NCBI GenBank assembly: GCA_001013295.1
Contig: LAZY01000049.1
Location: forward strand, 1-35,745
Length of the DNA: 35,745 bases
DNA from: Chryseobacterium indologenes
GTDB lineage: Bacteria; Bacteroidota; Bacteroidia; Flavobacteriales; Weeksellaceae
Reading direction: 5' to 3'
This document shows positions 14,977 to 23,249 of the stretch, one piece after another (the stretch's first letter is position 1; every line of letters begins with the position of its first letter). A program made the translations under genes and the position numbers. The notes under the pieces were generated by a model. The model ran no database searches. It was not told the origin of the DNA and saw only the letters and a program-made list of their open reading frames with translations.

Positions 14977-15973
14977 AATTTTAATTATCACCCATACTGC
15001 TGATAATTTTTCAATTGAAAAAGTAACAGAATACATCGAAAAAAATGACTGTGAAGTAATCCGTTTCGATGTGGATGAATATCCTTTAAAAAATAAACTG
15101 TCAACCATTTTTCAGGATGGCGAATGGATCAGTATTCTTGAAACCCCTGATGCAAGCCATCGTCTGGATGATATTGCTGCCATTTGGTACAGAAGAGCCT
15201 ATAATATCGGAAACGGCCTGAAAGAAGAAATAGATTCTAAATTTTATGGAGCCGCAATGGGAGAGATCCGCAATACACTTTTCGGATTTTTCGAGTCGGT
15301 GGATGCTTACTCATTAGGGAAGCCGGCGGTTTACAGAAGGCTTGACAGTAAAGAAGAACAATTGAAAATTGCTCACAAAATAGGACTGACCATCCCGGAA
15401 ACCTGCCTTACCAATAATCCTGAAGAAGCCAGAAAATTTATCCTGAAAAATAAGAATGTAGTAGCCAAAATGCAAACAGGATTTGCGATCTATGAAGATG
15501 GAGTAGAAAATGTGGTTTTTACCAATGTTGTTAATGAAGATAAACTGGAAGAACTGGATACACTTCTGTATTGCCCAATGCAGTTCCAGAAAATGATTCA
15601 AAAGAAAAAAGAACTTCGGATTACCATTGTAGGAAGAGATGTATATGCATTTGAAATCGATTCCCAGCAGTCTGAAGCGGCAAAAATAGATTGGAGAAAA
15701 GATGGCATCAACCTGATCAGCAAGTGGAACAGAACAGAGCTTCCTGCAGATGTAGAAGCCAAGTTGCTTGAGCTTTTGGATGTTTATAATGTAGACTATG
15801 GAGCGATAGATATGATTGTTTCTCCTGAAGACGAATATTATTTTATTGAGATCAATGCAGCCGGTGAATTCTTCTGGCTGGATAACCTTACTGAAGGAAA
15901 TCTTATTTCAAAAAGTATTGCAGACGTTCTTTGTGATAAAGCACCAAGAAGAAGCAATGAAGTACTGGCCTAA
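14969..15973 (+). CDS. mvdD: ATP-grasp peptide ligase, MvdD/MdnC-like (omega-ester forming)
   Basis: A 334-residue ATP-grasp ligase. Start MNKILIITHTADNFSIEKV at the ATG inside ATGAATAA, which overlaps the stop of the first ligase by 8 bp; an upstream ATG at 14936 would only add 11 residues read through the previous gene. IWYRRAYNIGNG (72-83), EEQLKIAHKIGLTIPETCLTNNPEEA (129-154), CPMQFQKMIQKKKELRITIVG (202-222), DSQQSEAAKIDWRKDG (231-246), YGAIDMIVSPEDEYYFIEINAAGEFFW (277-303) align with the MdnC/MvdD branch, which forms the Thr-Asp and Ser-Asp/Glu esters. The usual NPxGEFFW appears as NAAGEFFW, with Ala for Pro. A strong terminator follows. Confidence 0.92.
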   Translation: MNKILIITHTADNFSIEKVTEYIEKNDCEVIRFDVDEYPLKNKLSTIFQDGEWISILETPDASHRLDDIAAIWYRRAYNIGNGLKEEIDSKFYGAAMGEIRNTLFGFFESVDAYSLGKPAVYRRLDSKEEQLKIAHKIGLTIPETCLTNNPEEARKFILKNKNVVAKMQTGFAIYEDGVENVVFTNVVNEDKLEELDTLLYCPMQFQKMIQKKKELRITIVGRDVYAFEIDSQQSEAAKIDWRKDGINLISKWNRTELPADVEAKLLELLDVYNVDYGAIDMIVSPEDEYYFIEINAAGEFFWLDNLTEGNLISKSIADVLCDKAPRRSNEVLA

Positions 15974-15993
15974 AAAAGTACTTAATAGTATAG

Positions 15994-16031
15994 AAGTCCT
16001 GAAAGTATGCAAGCTTTCAGGACTTTTAGTT
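15994..16031 (+). terminator. strong terminator of the graspetide operon
   Basis: A perfect 12-bp stem (15994-16005 with 16014-16025, loop of 8) is followed by TTTTAGTTTT. It starts 21 bases behind the second ligase, closing the operon. Confidence 0.88.
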
Positions 16032-16037
16032 TTGTGG

Positions 16038-16074
16038 GGAATCGGCGGCAAATCGAAGATTTGCCGCCGATTCC
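16038..16074. repeat. perfect 17-bp GC-rich palindrome (REP-like)
   Basis: Arms 16038-16054 and 16058-16074 are perfectly complementary around a GAA loop. The inner part GGCAAATC-GAA-GATTTG recurs, with one change, in the palindrome at 19535-19551. It is too far from the operon end to be needed as its terminator, and looks like a dispersed intergenic palindrome. Confidence 0.7.
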
Positions 16075-16123
16075 TAAGAATGAAATTCTAAAATTTTAAA
16101 CTAAGAAATCTTATCATTAGCTT

Positions 16124-16380
16124 GAAAATCTCCGATTTTCAAAACTTAAGTGTACTTATCAAACGTATAGTAGTCACTTAAAAATAATTCAAGTGTTCTA
16201 AAAAAATGTGGTTGATAAATTAAAAATTAAAAAACACTTTAGTTCACTTAAGCAAGTTTATGTTGCTAGTGTATCAGTAAGTTCACTTTAGAAGAAAATT
16301 GAAGATTTTCGTGAAGCTTAAGTGTACTTCACAAACATATAGTAGTTACTTAAAAATAACTTAAGTGTTCAATAAATTTT
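16124..16380. repeat. two-copy 85-bp imperfect direct repeat in the 600-bp gap
   Basis: Copy A (16124-16208) and copy B (16294-16380) each begin with a small palindrome (GAAAATC...GATTTTC and GAAAATT...GATTTTC), then share CTTAAGTGTACTT, CAAAC-TATAGTAGT and CACTTAAAAATAA/TTACTTAAAAATAA, and end AAGTGTTC. Between them the words CACTTTAGTTCACTTAAG and GTTCACTTTAG repeat the same theme. No ORF of note lies in 15974-16574. The stretch 16381-16574 is AT-rich leader of the next gene with nothing else seen. Confidence 0.65.
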
Positions 16381-16574
16381 TGCGCCTTAAACTATTCCTC
16401 AGTATAATATTTATCATTTTCAATGTAATAATATTGGTTAAATAAACTTGAATTTTGCTTTAAAAATCGCAAATTTGCAAAAGCAGTTTTTCAAAGGAAC
16501 TTTTGCTGGAACCTGAAGAATTGCCGGATAGAAAATATTGTCATATTTTAGTCAGCAATCAATTAAAGTAATTA

Positions 16575-17588
16575 ATGGTTTTTGTAACGGGTGCCACCGG
16601 AATTCTGGGAAGAATAATTGTACTGGAGCTTCTTAAAAGAGGTAAACAGGTACGTGCTTCCAGGAGACCGGGCAGCAATTTAAACGAAGTAAAGCATTCA
16701 TACGGCTTTTATACAGAAAATCCCGATGATTTTTTCAGTAAGATCGAATGGATCAATGTAGATTTTGATGATCTCGACTCTTTAAGAACTGCTTTGAAAG
16801 GGGTGGATGAGGTATATCACTGTGCTGCAAAAGTAAGCTTTCATCCTAAAGATGAAAAAGAAATGTACCATACGAATATCAACGGTACAGAAAACCTGTT
16901 GTACATCTGTGAAGAATCTGCAGTGAAGAAATTCCTGCATGTAAGCTCTGTAGCAGTTCTGGATAATTTTAATGAAAAAGGAGAGCTGGATGAAGATTCT
17001 GAATTTAATCCAAAACTGGAACACTCAGCTTACGCCATTTCTAAACATTTGTCTGAAATGGAAGCTTGGAGAGCTTCTGCTGAAGGGATGAACGTTGTAA
17101 TCATCAATCCGGGAATGATCGTTGGAAGCGGAAACTGGACGCAGAGTAGCGGTGAGCTTTTTTCCACTTTTGAAGACAACGGCTTTACTTTTTCCGGAGG
17201 TTCCGCTTACGTAGATGTGAGAGACGTTGCCAAAACAGCCATTGAACTCATGGAGAATAATATTTTCGGAGAACGATTCATCATTGTTGCTGAAAATAAT
17301 AAATATGCAGATCTTGCCAAACAGATCAGAGGCAGACTGGGACTTAAAGATGCCCGGATTCTTTCAGAATCTTTGTTAAATATCGGAAGAATAGCCAATG
17401 TCCTTCTCGGATGGCTCATTCCAAAACTGAGAATGGTCACAAAATCAAATATTGAGGCGATCTCTTCATTCAACACCATTTCCAATCACAAAGTCAAAGA
17501 AAAGCTGAATTATCAGTTTATTCCTGTAAAAGAAAGCATCGACTTTCATCTGAACAATTATATTAACGACAAAAAGCTGAAGAAATGA
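16575..17588 (+). CDS. NAD(P)-dependent epimerase/dehydratase family (extended SDR)
   Basis: A 337-residue extended short-chain dehydrogenase/reductase. The Rossmann motif GATGILG (6-12), the adenine-ribose Arg region (RASRRPGS, 27-34), the NAG-like strand YHCAAKVSF (81-89), the Ser in VSSVAV (123-128) and the catalytic YxxxK, Y153-K157 (SAYAISKHLSE), are present. It resembles the dihydroflavonol-reductase/NAD-epimerase-like group; the substrate cannot be assigned. Its stop overlaps the start of the acyl-CoA synthetase by 4 bp (ATGA), so the two are translationally coupled and may act on the same acyl or alcohol metabolite. Confidence 0.87.
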   Translation: MVFVTGATGILGRIIVLELLKRGKQVRASRRPGSNLNEVKHSYGFYTENPDDFFSKIEWINVDFDDLDSLRTALKGVDEVYHCAAKVSFHPKDEKEMYHTNINGTENLLYICEESAVKKFLHVSSVAVLDNFNEKGELDEDSEFNPKLEHSAYAISKHLSEMEAWRASAEGMNVVIINPGMIVGSGNWTQSSGELFSTFEDNGFTFSGGSAYVDVRDVAKTAIELMENNIFGERFIIVAENNKYADLAKQIRGRLGLKDARILSESLLNIGRIANVLLGWLIPKLRMVTKSNIEAISSFNTISNHKVKEKLNYQFIPVKESIDFHLNNYINDKKLKK

Positions 17589-19354
17589 ATCTTGCGGAGG
17601 CCATTATCCTTAAAAATGTAGAAAAACACCCTATAAAAGCTGCCATTGGTTTTAAAAAGAAAGAGGCAGGCTGGAAAGAGCTGAGCTGGAAAAAATTCAG
17701 TGAGATTATTTTTAAAACAGCCAATGCACTCAAAGATTCCGGTGTTCAGGAACATGACAGAGTAGCCATTTATTCAGACAATTCTTCTGAATGGATGATC
17801 TTTGACCTGGCGGCCATGGCTATTGGAGCTATTACCGTTCCTATTTATTCTACCAATAATGCCGAACAGGCAGAATATATCATCAATGATTCCGGAGCTA
17901 AAGTCGTTTTAGTAGGAAATCAGATGCAGTATGATGCGTGCCTTGAGCTTTTGAATAAAGAAACAAACAGTCTTGAGACAATCATTGTTTCCAAAAAAGC
18001 AGTGTGGATTAAGAAAGAATTCAACAGCTTTTATCTGGAAGATTTTATCGCAAAAACTTCCCCGGAACTGGAAATCTGCAAAAAAGAAAATGAAGATACG
18101 GCTACACTGATCTATACTTCAGGTACCACCGGAACTCCGAAAGGTGTGATGCTTACCCACGGAAATTTCATCAAAGCTTTCGATTCCCATTTTGAGTTTT
18201 TTAAATTTAAAAACTTTGAAGAAGAGCTTTCTCTTGCATTCTTACCTTTAAGCCATGTATTCGAAAGAAGCTGGAGCTTGTTATGTTTATACGGCGGTGC
18301 CAGAGTGTATTTCCTCGAAGATCCTAAAAACGTAGCAAAAGCTTTGGAAGAAGTAAAGCCAACGATGATGTGTGCTGTACCTAGATTTTTCCAGAAAGTA
18401 TATGCCGGAGTTCTTGAAAAAGCAGAAGAAGGTTCATCTTTAAAGAAAAAAATCTTTGACTGGGCACTGAAAACCGGGTGGGAAACTGCTGAATTAAGAC
18501 GAAATGAAAGATCTATTCCTTTTGGATTAAAACTCAAAGAGTCTGTAGCAAATACGTTGGTGTTTAGCAAAATCAAAGAAAAAATGGGGGGAAGATTATG
18601 GTTTTTACCTTGTGGCGGAGCCTCTTTATCCCCTGAAGTAACCCGATTTTTTGAATCTGTTGGAATCCATGTAACGGTAGGATATGGCTTGACAGAAACA
18701 ACGGCAACGCTTACTCTTTTCCCATTAACACATTTTGAACATGCTACCAGTGGAAAGCCATTGCCGGGTGTAGAACTTCGAATCGGAGAAAGTGATGAGA
18801 TCCAGGCAAGAGGAAACGGGATCATGAAAGGATACTACAACAAACCTGAAGACACTCAGAAAGTATTCACAGAAGATGGTTGGTTCAAAACCGGAGATGC
18901 CGGTAAATTTGATGATAAAGGAAATCTGATCATTACAGACCGTATCAAAGATCTGATGAAAACTTCCAACGGAAAATATATCGCTCCGCAACAGATCGAA
19001 AATCTTCTGACCAACAATAATTTTATCCAGCAGATCATGCTGATCGCAGAAGGAAGACAGTTTGTTTCTGCCCTGATCGTTCCTAATTTTGAATTTTTAC
19101 AGGATTATATCAAAAAGAACAACATTCCTTTTACCAATTGGGAAGAGGCTGTAAAAAATGAGAAAGTGATTGGCCTTTACAAAGAAAAAATCAAAGAACT
19201 GCAAAGCCACCTTGCCGATTATGAAAAAGTGAAGAAATTTACCTTGATGCCGGCAGAATTTGACATCAATACCGGGGAAATCACTCCAACATTGAAAGTG
19301 AAAAGAAATGTGGTTCTTAAAAAATATGCGGATATTATAGAGAAGATGTACTAA
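17585..19354 (+). CDS. long-chain fatty acid-CoA ligase (AMP-forming)
   Basis: A 589-residue adenylate-forming enzyme, which activates a fatty acid with ATP and loads it on CoA. The P-loop TLIYTSGTTGTPKGVMLTHG (174-193), the VTVGYGLTETTATLT motif around residue 365, the GDAGKFDDKGNLIITDRIKDLMKTSNGKY block (about 438-466) and the C-terminal lysine region (about 565) are all present. The size and the FFQKVY/LFVP-type middle match the FadD15-like long-chain branch of actinobacteria and Bacteroidota. It is coupled to the SDR gene before it. No terminator is evident; the 240-bp gap behind it carries palindromic repeats. Confidence 0.93.
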   Translation: MNLAEAIILKNVEKHPIKAAIGFKKKEAGWKELSWKKFSEIIFKTANALKDSGVQEHDRVAIYSDNSSEWMIFDLAAMAIGAITVPIYSTNNAEQAEYIINDSGAKVVLVGNQMQYDACLELLNKETNSLETIIVSKKAVWIKKEFNSFYLEDFIAKTSPELEICKKENEDTATLIYTSGTTGTPKGVMLTHGNFIKAFDSHFEFFKFKNFEEELSLAFLPLSHVFERSWSLLCLYGGARVYFLEDPKNVAKALEEVKPTMMCAVPRFFQKVYAGVLEKAEEGSSLKKKIFDWALKTGWETAELRRNERSIPFGLKLKESVANTLVFSKIKEKMGGRLWFLPCGGASLSPEVTRFFESVGIHVTVGYGLTETTATLTLFPLTHFEHATSGKPLPGVELRIGESDEIQARGNGIMKGYYNKPEDTQKVFTEDGWFKTGDAGKFDDKGNLIITDRIKDLMKTSNGKYIAPQQIENLLTNNNFIQQIMLIAEGRQFVSALIVPNFEFLQDYIKKNNIPFTNWEEAVKNEKVIGLYKEKIKELQSHLADYEKVKKFTLMPAEFDINTGEITPTLKVKRNVVLKKYADIIEKMY

Positions 19355-19481
19355 TTATAAAACCCAATCTTTAACCACAAATCAAAGATTCAACGAAGCC
19401 AAAAGATATTAGAACACCTAAGTATTTTTAAGTTTCGGACTTTATGTATAAGAAGTACATATAAGTTTATAAAATCTCCAG

Positions 19482-19560
19482 TTCTCACGAATATCTCAAC
19501 TGAAGACGTGAGAATTCTCCTCCTCCGGAGGGGTGGCAAATCAAAGATTTGATGGGGTGG
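19482..19560. repeat. cluster of palindromes upstream of mvaD
   Basis: Three inverted repeats stand in line: TTCTCACG/CGTGAGAA (19482-19489 with 19507-19514), the self-complementary CCTCCGGAGG (19522-19531) and CAAATC-AAA-GATTTG (19537-19551). The last shares its core with the palindrome at 16038-16074. The rest of the 19355-19593 gap is AT-rich and contains no other feature. Confidence 0.6.
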
Positions 19561-19593
19561 TTAAAAAAGAAGTATTATCACTTAAATCAAACT

Positions 19594-20652
19594 ATGACAA
19601 CACAAGAATTTATAGGAAAAGATAATTTCACAATCCATACACAAACGGTTTCAGAAAGCTGCCCGTCTAATATTGCCCTGATCAAATATTGGGGGAAATA
19701 TAAAGACCAGATTCCTGCCAACCCAAGTATCAGCTATACTTTGAATCACTGTAAGACCAATACTACCATGGAGTTTACAGCAGACGAATCTTTCTCTGTA
19801 CAGACTTTTTTGGCAGGAAATGAAGAAGTGAAATTTGCTGAAAAGATCGAAAAGTATTTTAAAAATATAGAACAATACCTTCCCTGGATTCTGAAAGGGA
19901 AATACATCATCAAAACTGAGAATACATTCCCGCACAGTTCAGGAATTGCCAGTTCAGCCTCAGGATTCGGAGCCATTGCAAAATGTCTTATGAAACTGGA
20001 TGAAGAGTTTACAGGTAAAAGCTCTGATGAAGAATCCCTGAAAAAAGCTTCTTTTTTGGCAAGATTAGGAAGTGGAAGTGCCTGCAGAAGCTTATACAAT
20101 GGTCTTGTAGTATGGGGAAATACTGAAGAAGTAGAAGGAAGTTCAGACCTGTTTGCTGTACAGTATCCCAATACAGAAATTCATACTGTTTTCAAAAATT
20201 TCAATGATTGGGTTCTCTTGATCCATGAAGGTCAGAAAAGCGTTTCTTCAACGGTAGGACACGGTTTGATGAATACCAATCCTTATGCAGAGAGAAGATT
20301 TCAGGAAGCAAGAGAAAATTTTGTTCCGATGAAAGAAATATTGAAGACGGGAGATATGGAACGCTTTATTAAACTGGTGGAACACGAAGCACTTACGCTC
20401 CATGCCATGATGATGATGAGTGATCCCGCTTTTATCCTGATGAAAACCGGAACTTTGGAAGTGATTAATAAGATCTGGGATTTTAGAAAAGAAACAGGAC
20501 TATCTTTATTCTTTACACTGGATGCAGGGGCAAACGTACATCTTCTGTTCCCGAATGACGGTTCTGAAGAAAAGATCAAAACATTCATTGAAGCTGAGTT
20601 ATTACAGCATACCCAGAAAAATGGAGTAGTGAAGGACGTGATGAATTTTTAA
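19594..20652 (+). CDS. mvaD: diphosphomevalonate decarboxylase
   Basis: A 352-residue GHMP-kinase-fold enzyme that turns mevalonate diphosphate into isopentenyl diphosphate with ATP, the last step of the mevalonate pathway used by Flavobacteriia. SCPSNIALIKYWGK (22-35) is the family signature; FPHSSGIASSASGFGAIA (112-129) is the phosphate loop; ARLGSGSACRSLYNG (156-170) and the Asp of FTLDAGANVHLL (about 307-318) complete the active site. The start is placed at MTTQEF: an ATG 45 bases earlier lies inside the palindromic repeat (GATTTGATGGGG) and would add only a basic tail. Confidence 0.94.
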   Translation: MTTQEFIGKDNFTIHTQTVSESCPSNIALIKYWGKYKDQIPANPSISYTLNHCKTNTTMEFTADESFSVQTFLAGNEEVKFAEKIEKYFKNIEQYLPWILKGKYIIKTENTFPHSSGIASSASGFGAIAKCLMKLDEEFTGKSSDEESLKKASFLARLGSGSACRSLYNGLVVWGNTEEVEGSSDLFAVQYPNTEIHTVFKNFNDWVLLIHEGQKSVSSTVGHGLMNTNPYAERRFQEARENFVPMKEILKTGDMERFIKLVEHEALTLHAMMMMSDPAFILMKTGTLEVINKIWDFRKETGLSLFFTLDAGANVHLLFPNDGSEEKIKTFIEAELLQHTQKNGVVKDVMNF

Positions 20653-20665
20653 TCAACTTATATGC

Positions 20666-20691
20666 AAGTGGGCTTTTAGCTCACTTTTTTT
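20666..20691 (+). terminator. terminator of mvaD
   Basis: A perfect 9-bp stem including one G-T pair (20666-20674 with 20678-20686), TTT loop, followed by seven T. It starts 14 bases behind the mvaD stop. Confidence 0.85.
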
Positions 20692-20695
20692 ATCG

Positions 20696-21778
20696 CTAAT
20701 CTTCAGTAACCACTGCTTCCCGTTCACCGTCTTCCTGCTTTCCTTCCTCTATCATGACTTCGGCTTCCGCTTTTTCTTCAGAAGTTGCTGTTTCTATCAG
20801 TTCTTCCTGTTCATCGTTATGATGGTCTATGAAAAACTCACAGTATACAGGAAGATGGTCTGAACCAAAATTTTCCAGTGTTTTCAGTTGTTTGATGAAA
20901 ATATCCTCGCTGTGAAACATCAGATCGATAGGAAATCGCAAAAGACGATATTTTGCATGGAAGGTAGAAACAAAAGAATGCCCGATTCTCGGGTCTATCA
21001 AATGACTTGTTTTCCTGAAAAGCACAGATGATCTTGACCAGGCCACATTATTAAAGTCTCCCACTACAAGCACCGGTTTTTTTATATCTTTTACCTGTTT
21101 GGCTGTACTGAGAAGATCACCATCTCTTTCTTTTGAGGTTTCTTCCTCTGTAGGACTTGGCGGCGGAGGGTGAACACCAAAGAAAACAAAAGAGAAGCCG
21201 TCATCTGTTTTCAGATGGACTTCAATACTCGGAATATCGTCTGCTACAAAATAATGCGTTATGGCCTGCTTAATTTCTATTCTGGAATAGAAATGCATTC
21301 CGTAGGTATTTTCGAGCGTTACTTTATGATGGTAAGGGTATTCTTTTTCTAAGGGTTTCATTGCTTTTTCCCAATCACCATTGCTTTCCATGGTCATGAA
21401 AAAATCAGGATTATGCTTTTCGATGAGTTTAGAAAATCTGTTATATTCTTTGTTGAACTGATAAACATTAGCAGAAACAAAATGCAGCTTTTCGGAAGAT
21501 TTATGACGCTGTTTATGTTTTTTTACACGATAAAGAGGTGTATACTTGATCAGGATATGGCCATGATGAACAAATAAGACAAACAAAATGCCCTGATAAT
21601 ACCATATATATTCCGTAGAATCAATGGTAAGTCCTAATAGAAAAGTGAAAAATGTAAGGTATGTAATCTGTATTTTTGCAAATTCAGGAACACGGAATAT
21701 CCAGTGAGAATGCTGGATGTTCGGAAGTATAGTCATGACCAGTAAAAGTATGGCCAGAATTATATAAATAATCCACAT
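20696..21778 (-). CDS. membrane-anchored endonuclease/exonuclease/phosphatase family protein
   Basis: A 360-residue protein. Three hydrophobic segments (about 2-20, 38-53, 58-80) anchor it; the soluble EEP domain starts at LHFVSANVYQFN (about 98-109). Family marks are the ME(S) of FFMTMESNGD (130s), PVLVVGDFNNVAWS (about 236-249, the DxN motif) and FGSDHLPVYCEF (about 305-316, the SDH catalytic motif). Such proteins act on phosphodiester or phosphoester bonds; the substrate is open. The last 45 residues are very acidic (poly-Glu-rich), an uncommon tail that may be disordered. Single gene; nothing else links it to mvaD. Confidence 0.85.
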   Translation of the reverse strand: MWIIYIILAILLLVMTILPNIQHSHWIFRVPEFAKIQITYLTFFTFLLGLTIDSTEYIWYYQGILFVLFVHHGHILIKYTPLYRVKKHKQRHKSSEKLHFVSANVYQFNKEYNRFSKLIEKHNPDFFMTMESNGDWEKAMKPLEKEYPYHHKVTLENTYGMHFYSRIEIKQAITHYFVADDIPSIEVHLKTDDGFSFVFFGVHPPPPSPTEEETSKERDGDLLSTAKQVKDIKKPVLVVGDFNNVAWSRSSVLFRKTSHLIDPRIGHSFVSTFHAKYRLLRFPIDLMFHSEDIFIKQLKTLENFGSDHLPVYCEFFIDHHNDEQEELIETATSEEKAEAEVMIEEGKQEDGEREAVVTED

Positions 21779-21887
21779 AAATGCTTTGGGTGAAATAATT
21801 TTTTACAATTTAAGGAAAATGAATTTTAAAATCTGTTAATCAATTTAAATTTTATTTTACATATTTTTATTCATCTAAATTTATCCC

Positions 21888-22328
21888 ATGAATAAAATAA
21901 CAGCAATTCTTCTCCTATTCAGTGGTTTCTGCTTCGGACAGCAGAATCAGGAAATTGAAAAACCTATTCGCAATTTGTTTCTGGCGATGAAGAATGCAGA
22001 TCCGGAACTTATGAAAACTGTTTTTGCTGAAAATGCCATTCTGCAGACCATTACAAAAGAGGGCACTATAAAAAGCGATAATATACAGGATTTTATAGTT
22101 TCAGTATCTAAGTTTACAAAGAATGATCTGGAGGAAAGAATTGTGATAGAAGCCATTCATACAGACGGAAACCTGGCGAGCGTATTTACGCCCTATTCTT
22201 TTTATTTAAAAGAAAAACTTATACATTGCGGGGCAAATAGCTTTCAGCTGGTGAAACAAAATAATGTCTGGAAGATCCAATATATTATTGATACGAGAAG
22301 AAAAGAGAATTGTAAAGAGATTCAATAA
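21888..22328 (+). CDS. secreted SnoaL/NTF2-like protein
   Basis: A 146-residue protein with a signal peptide (KITAILLLFSGFCFGQ, residues 3-18) and a single NTF2-like/DUF4440-type cone fold: IEKPIRNLFLAMKNADPELM (24-43) as first helices, then AENAIL, IVIEAIHTDGNLASVFTPYSFYL and NSFQLVKQNNVWKIQYIIDTR. No catalytic residues can be named. It ends exactly one base before the next ATG (TAA-ATG), so it is coupled to the membrane protein. A near-consensus -7 element (TAAATTTA) lies just upstream. Confidence 0.8.
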   Translation: MNKITAILLLFSGFCFGQQNQEIEKPIRNLFLAMKNADPELMKTVFAENAILQTITKEGTIKSDNIQDFIVSVSKFTKNDLEERIVIEAIHTDGNLASVFTPYSFYLKEKLIHCGANSFQLVKQNNVWKIQYIIDTRRKENCKEIQ

Positions 22329-23246
22329 ATGAGAAATAAAAACCTGATTCTTAATCCTGCCTTTTTAATTTGCCTGGTTGTTTTATTTTTAAACGACCAT
22401 TTTTTCAAATTCTACTATACAAGTTGGTTTACCGGTAAGCTGTCTGATATTGCAGGGATTATTCTTCTGCCCATGCTTCTGACTTATCTGTTTCCTAAGT
22501 TAAAGCAAAATTCTGTTTTTGTAGCAGGCTTATTATTTACCTTTTGGAAATCACCTTTTTCGGAAGGCTTTATTAAAGTTTATAATAGTTTGGCTCCTAT
22601 TGGCATCCATCGGGTAGTTGATTACACCGACTTGTTGGTTTTACTGTTGTTGCCGATAGTCTATTTTATGATTAGAGACGGTAAATTGATCAATGATTTT
22701 AGCATAAAAAAATTGAATCCTGCCATTGTGTTGTGCCCGGCCTTCCTTATTTTGATGTCAACGTCTCCACCCAAAAACTTCAGATATAACAGATATTCCG
22801 GAAATGTAATATTTGAAGATTTTGCTATTGATGTTAAGAAAACAAAAGAGGAAATTATGGATGAGTTTAAAAAGAGGAATATCAATATCCATAAAGACAC
22901 GGCTAGAATTATTGATGAATCATCTTATCTTGTATTGCGGACAGGTAAAATGAACTCCCAAAATCTTAAAAATGGGGAAGATGTTTTTAAATATAATAAT
23001 GACTCCCTGAAGACACTTTTGAATAAAAGAATAGAAGAAAGTAATCAATATAAAATTGATGAAGCGGAGATAGGGGTAGGTTCCCGGGTTAGAAATATAC
23101 AGCTTTCCATCTGGGGAGATTCTAAAAGCAACAGAATTGTAGTACATGCTATGCAGGTTGAAAAAAATCTGGACAGTACTCCCGTTGATAACAAACTTAA
23201 AAAGATTTATAAAAATCTGATGTTACAAAAATTTAAAGATTTATAA
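22329..23246 (+). CDS. membrane protein of unknown function
   Basis: A 305-residue protein. The N-terminal half has four or five hydrophobic segments (about 6-22, 42-60, 66-78, 96-118, 131-148), with FTGKLSDIAGI between the first two. The C-terminal half from about 155 is soluble and mixed alpha/beta, probably outside the membrane. The segment WFTGKLSDIAGIILLP is the only part that looks conserved, but I cannot assign a family. It follows the SnoaL-like gene without a gap and is 3 bases from the VOC gene. Confidence 0.7.
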   Translation: MRNKNLILNPAFLICLVVLFLNDHFFKFYYTSWFTGKLSDIAGIILLPMLLTYLFPKLKQNSVFVAGLLFTFWKSPFSEGFIKVYNSLAPIGIHRVVDYTDLLVLLLLPIVYFMIRDGKLINDFSIKKLNPAIVLCPAFLILMSTSPPKNFRYNRYSGNVIFEDFAIDVKKTKEEIMDEFKKRNINIHKDTARIIDESSYLVLRTGKMNSQNLKNGEDVFKYNNDSLKTLLNKRIEESNQYKIDEAEIGVGSRVRNIQLSIWGDSKSNRIVVHAMQVEKNLDSTPVDNKLKKIYKNLMLQKFKDL

Positions 23247-23249
23247 AAA

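Noticed and set aside
16124..16380. CRISPR array
   Set aside because: Only two long degenerate copies with no regular spacers and no cas genes in the window.
18112..18825. 237-codon open frame opposite the acyl-CoA synthetase
   Set aside because: It is the shadow of a strongly conserved gene, without signal, motif or promoter of its own.
19549..19593. Earlier ATG for mvaD
   Set aside because: It lies in the palindromic repeat, and the family starts near the later Met.
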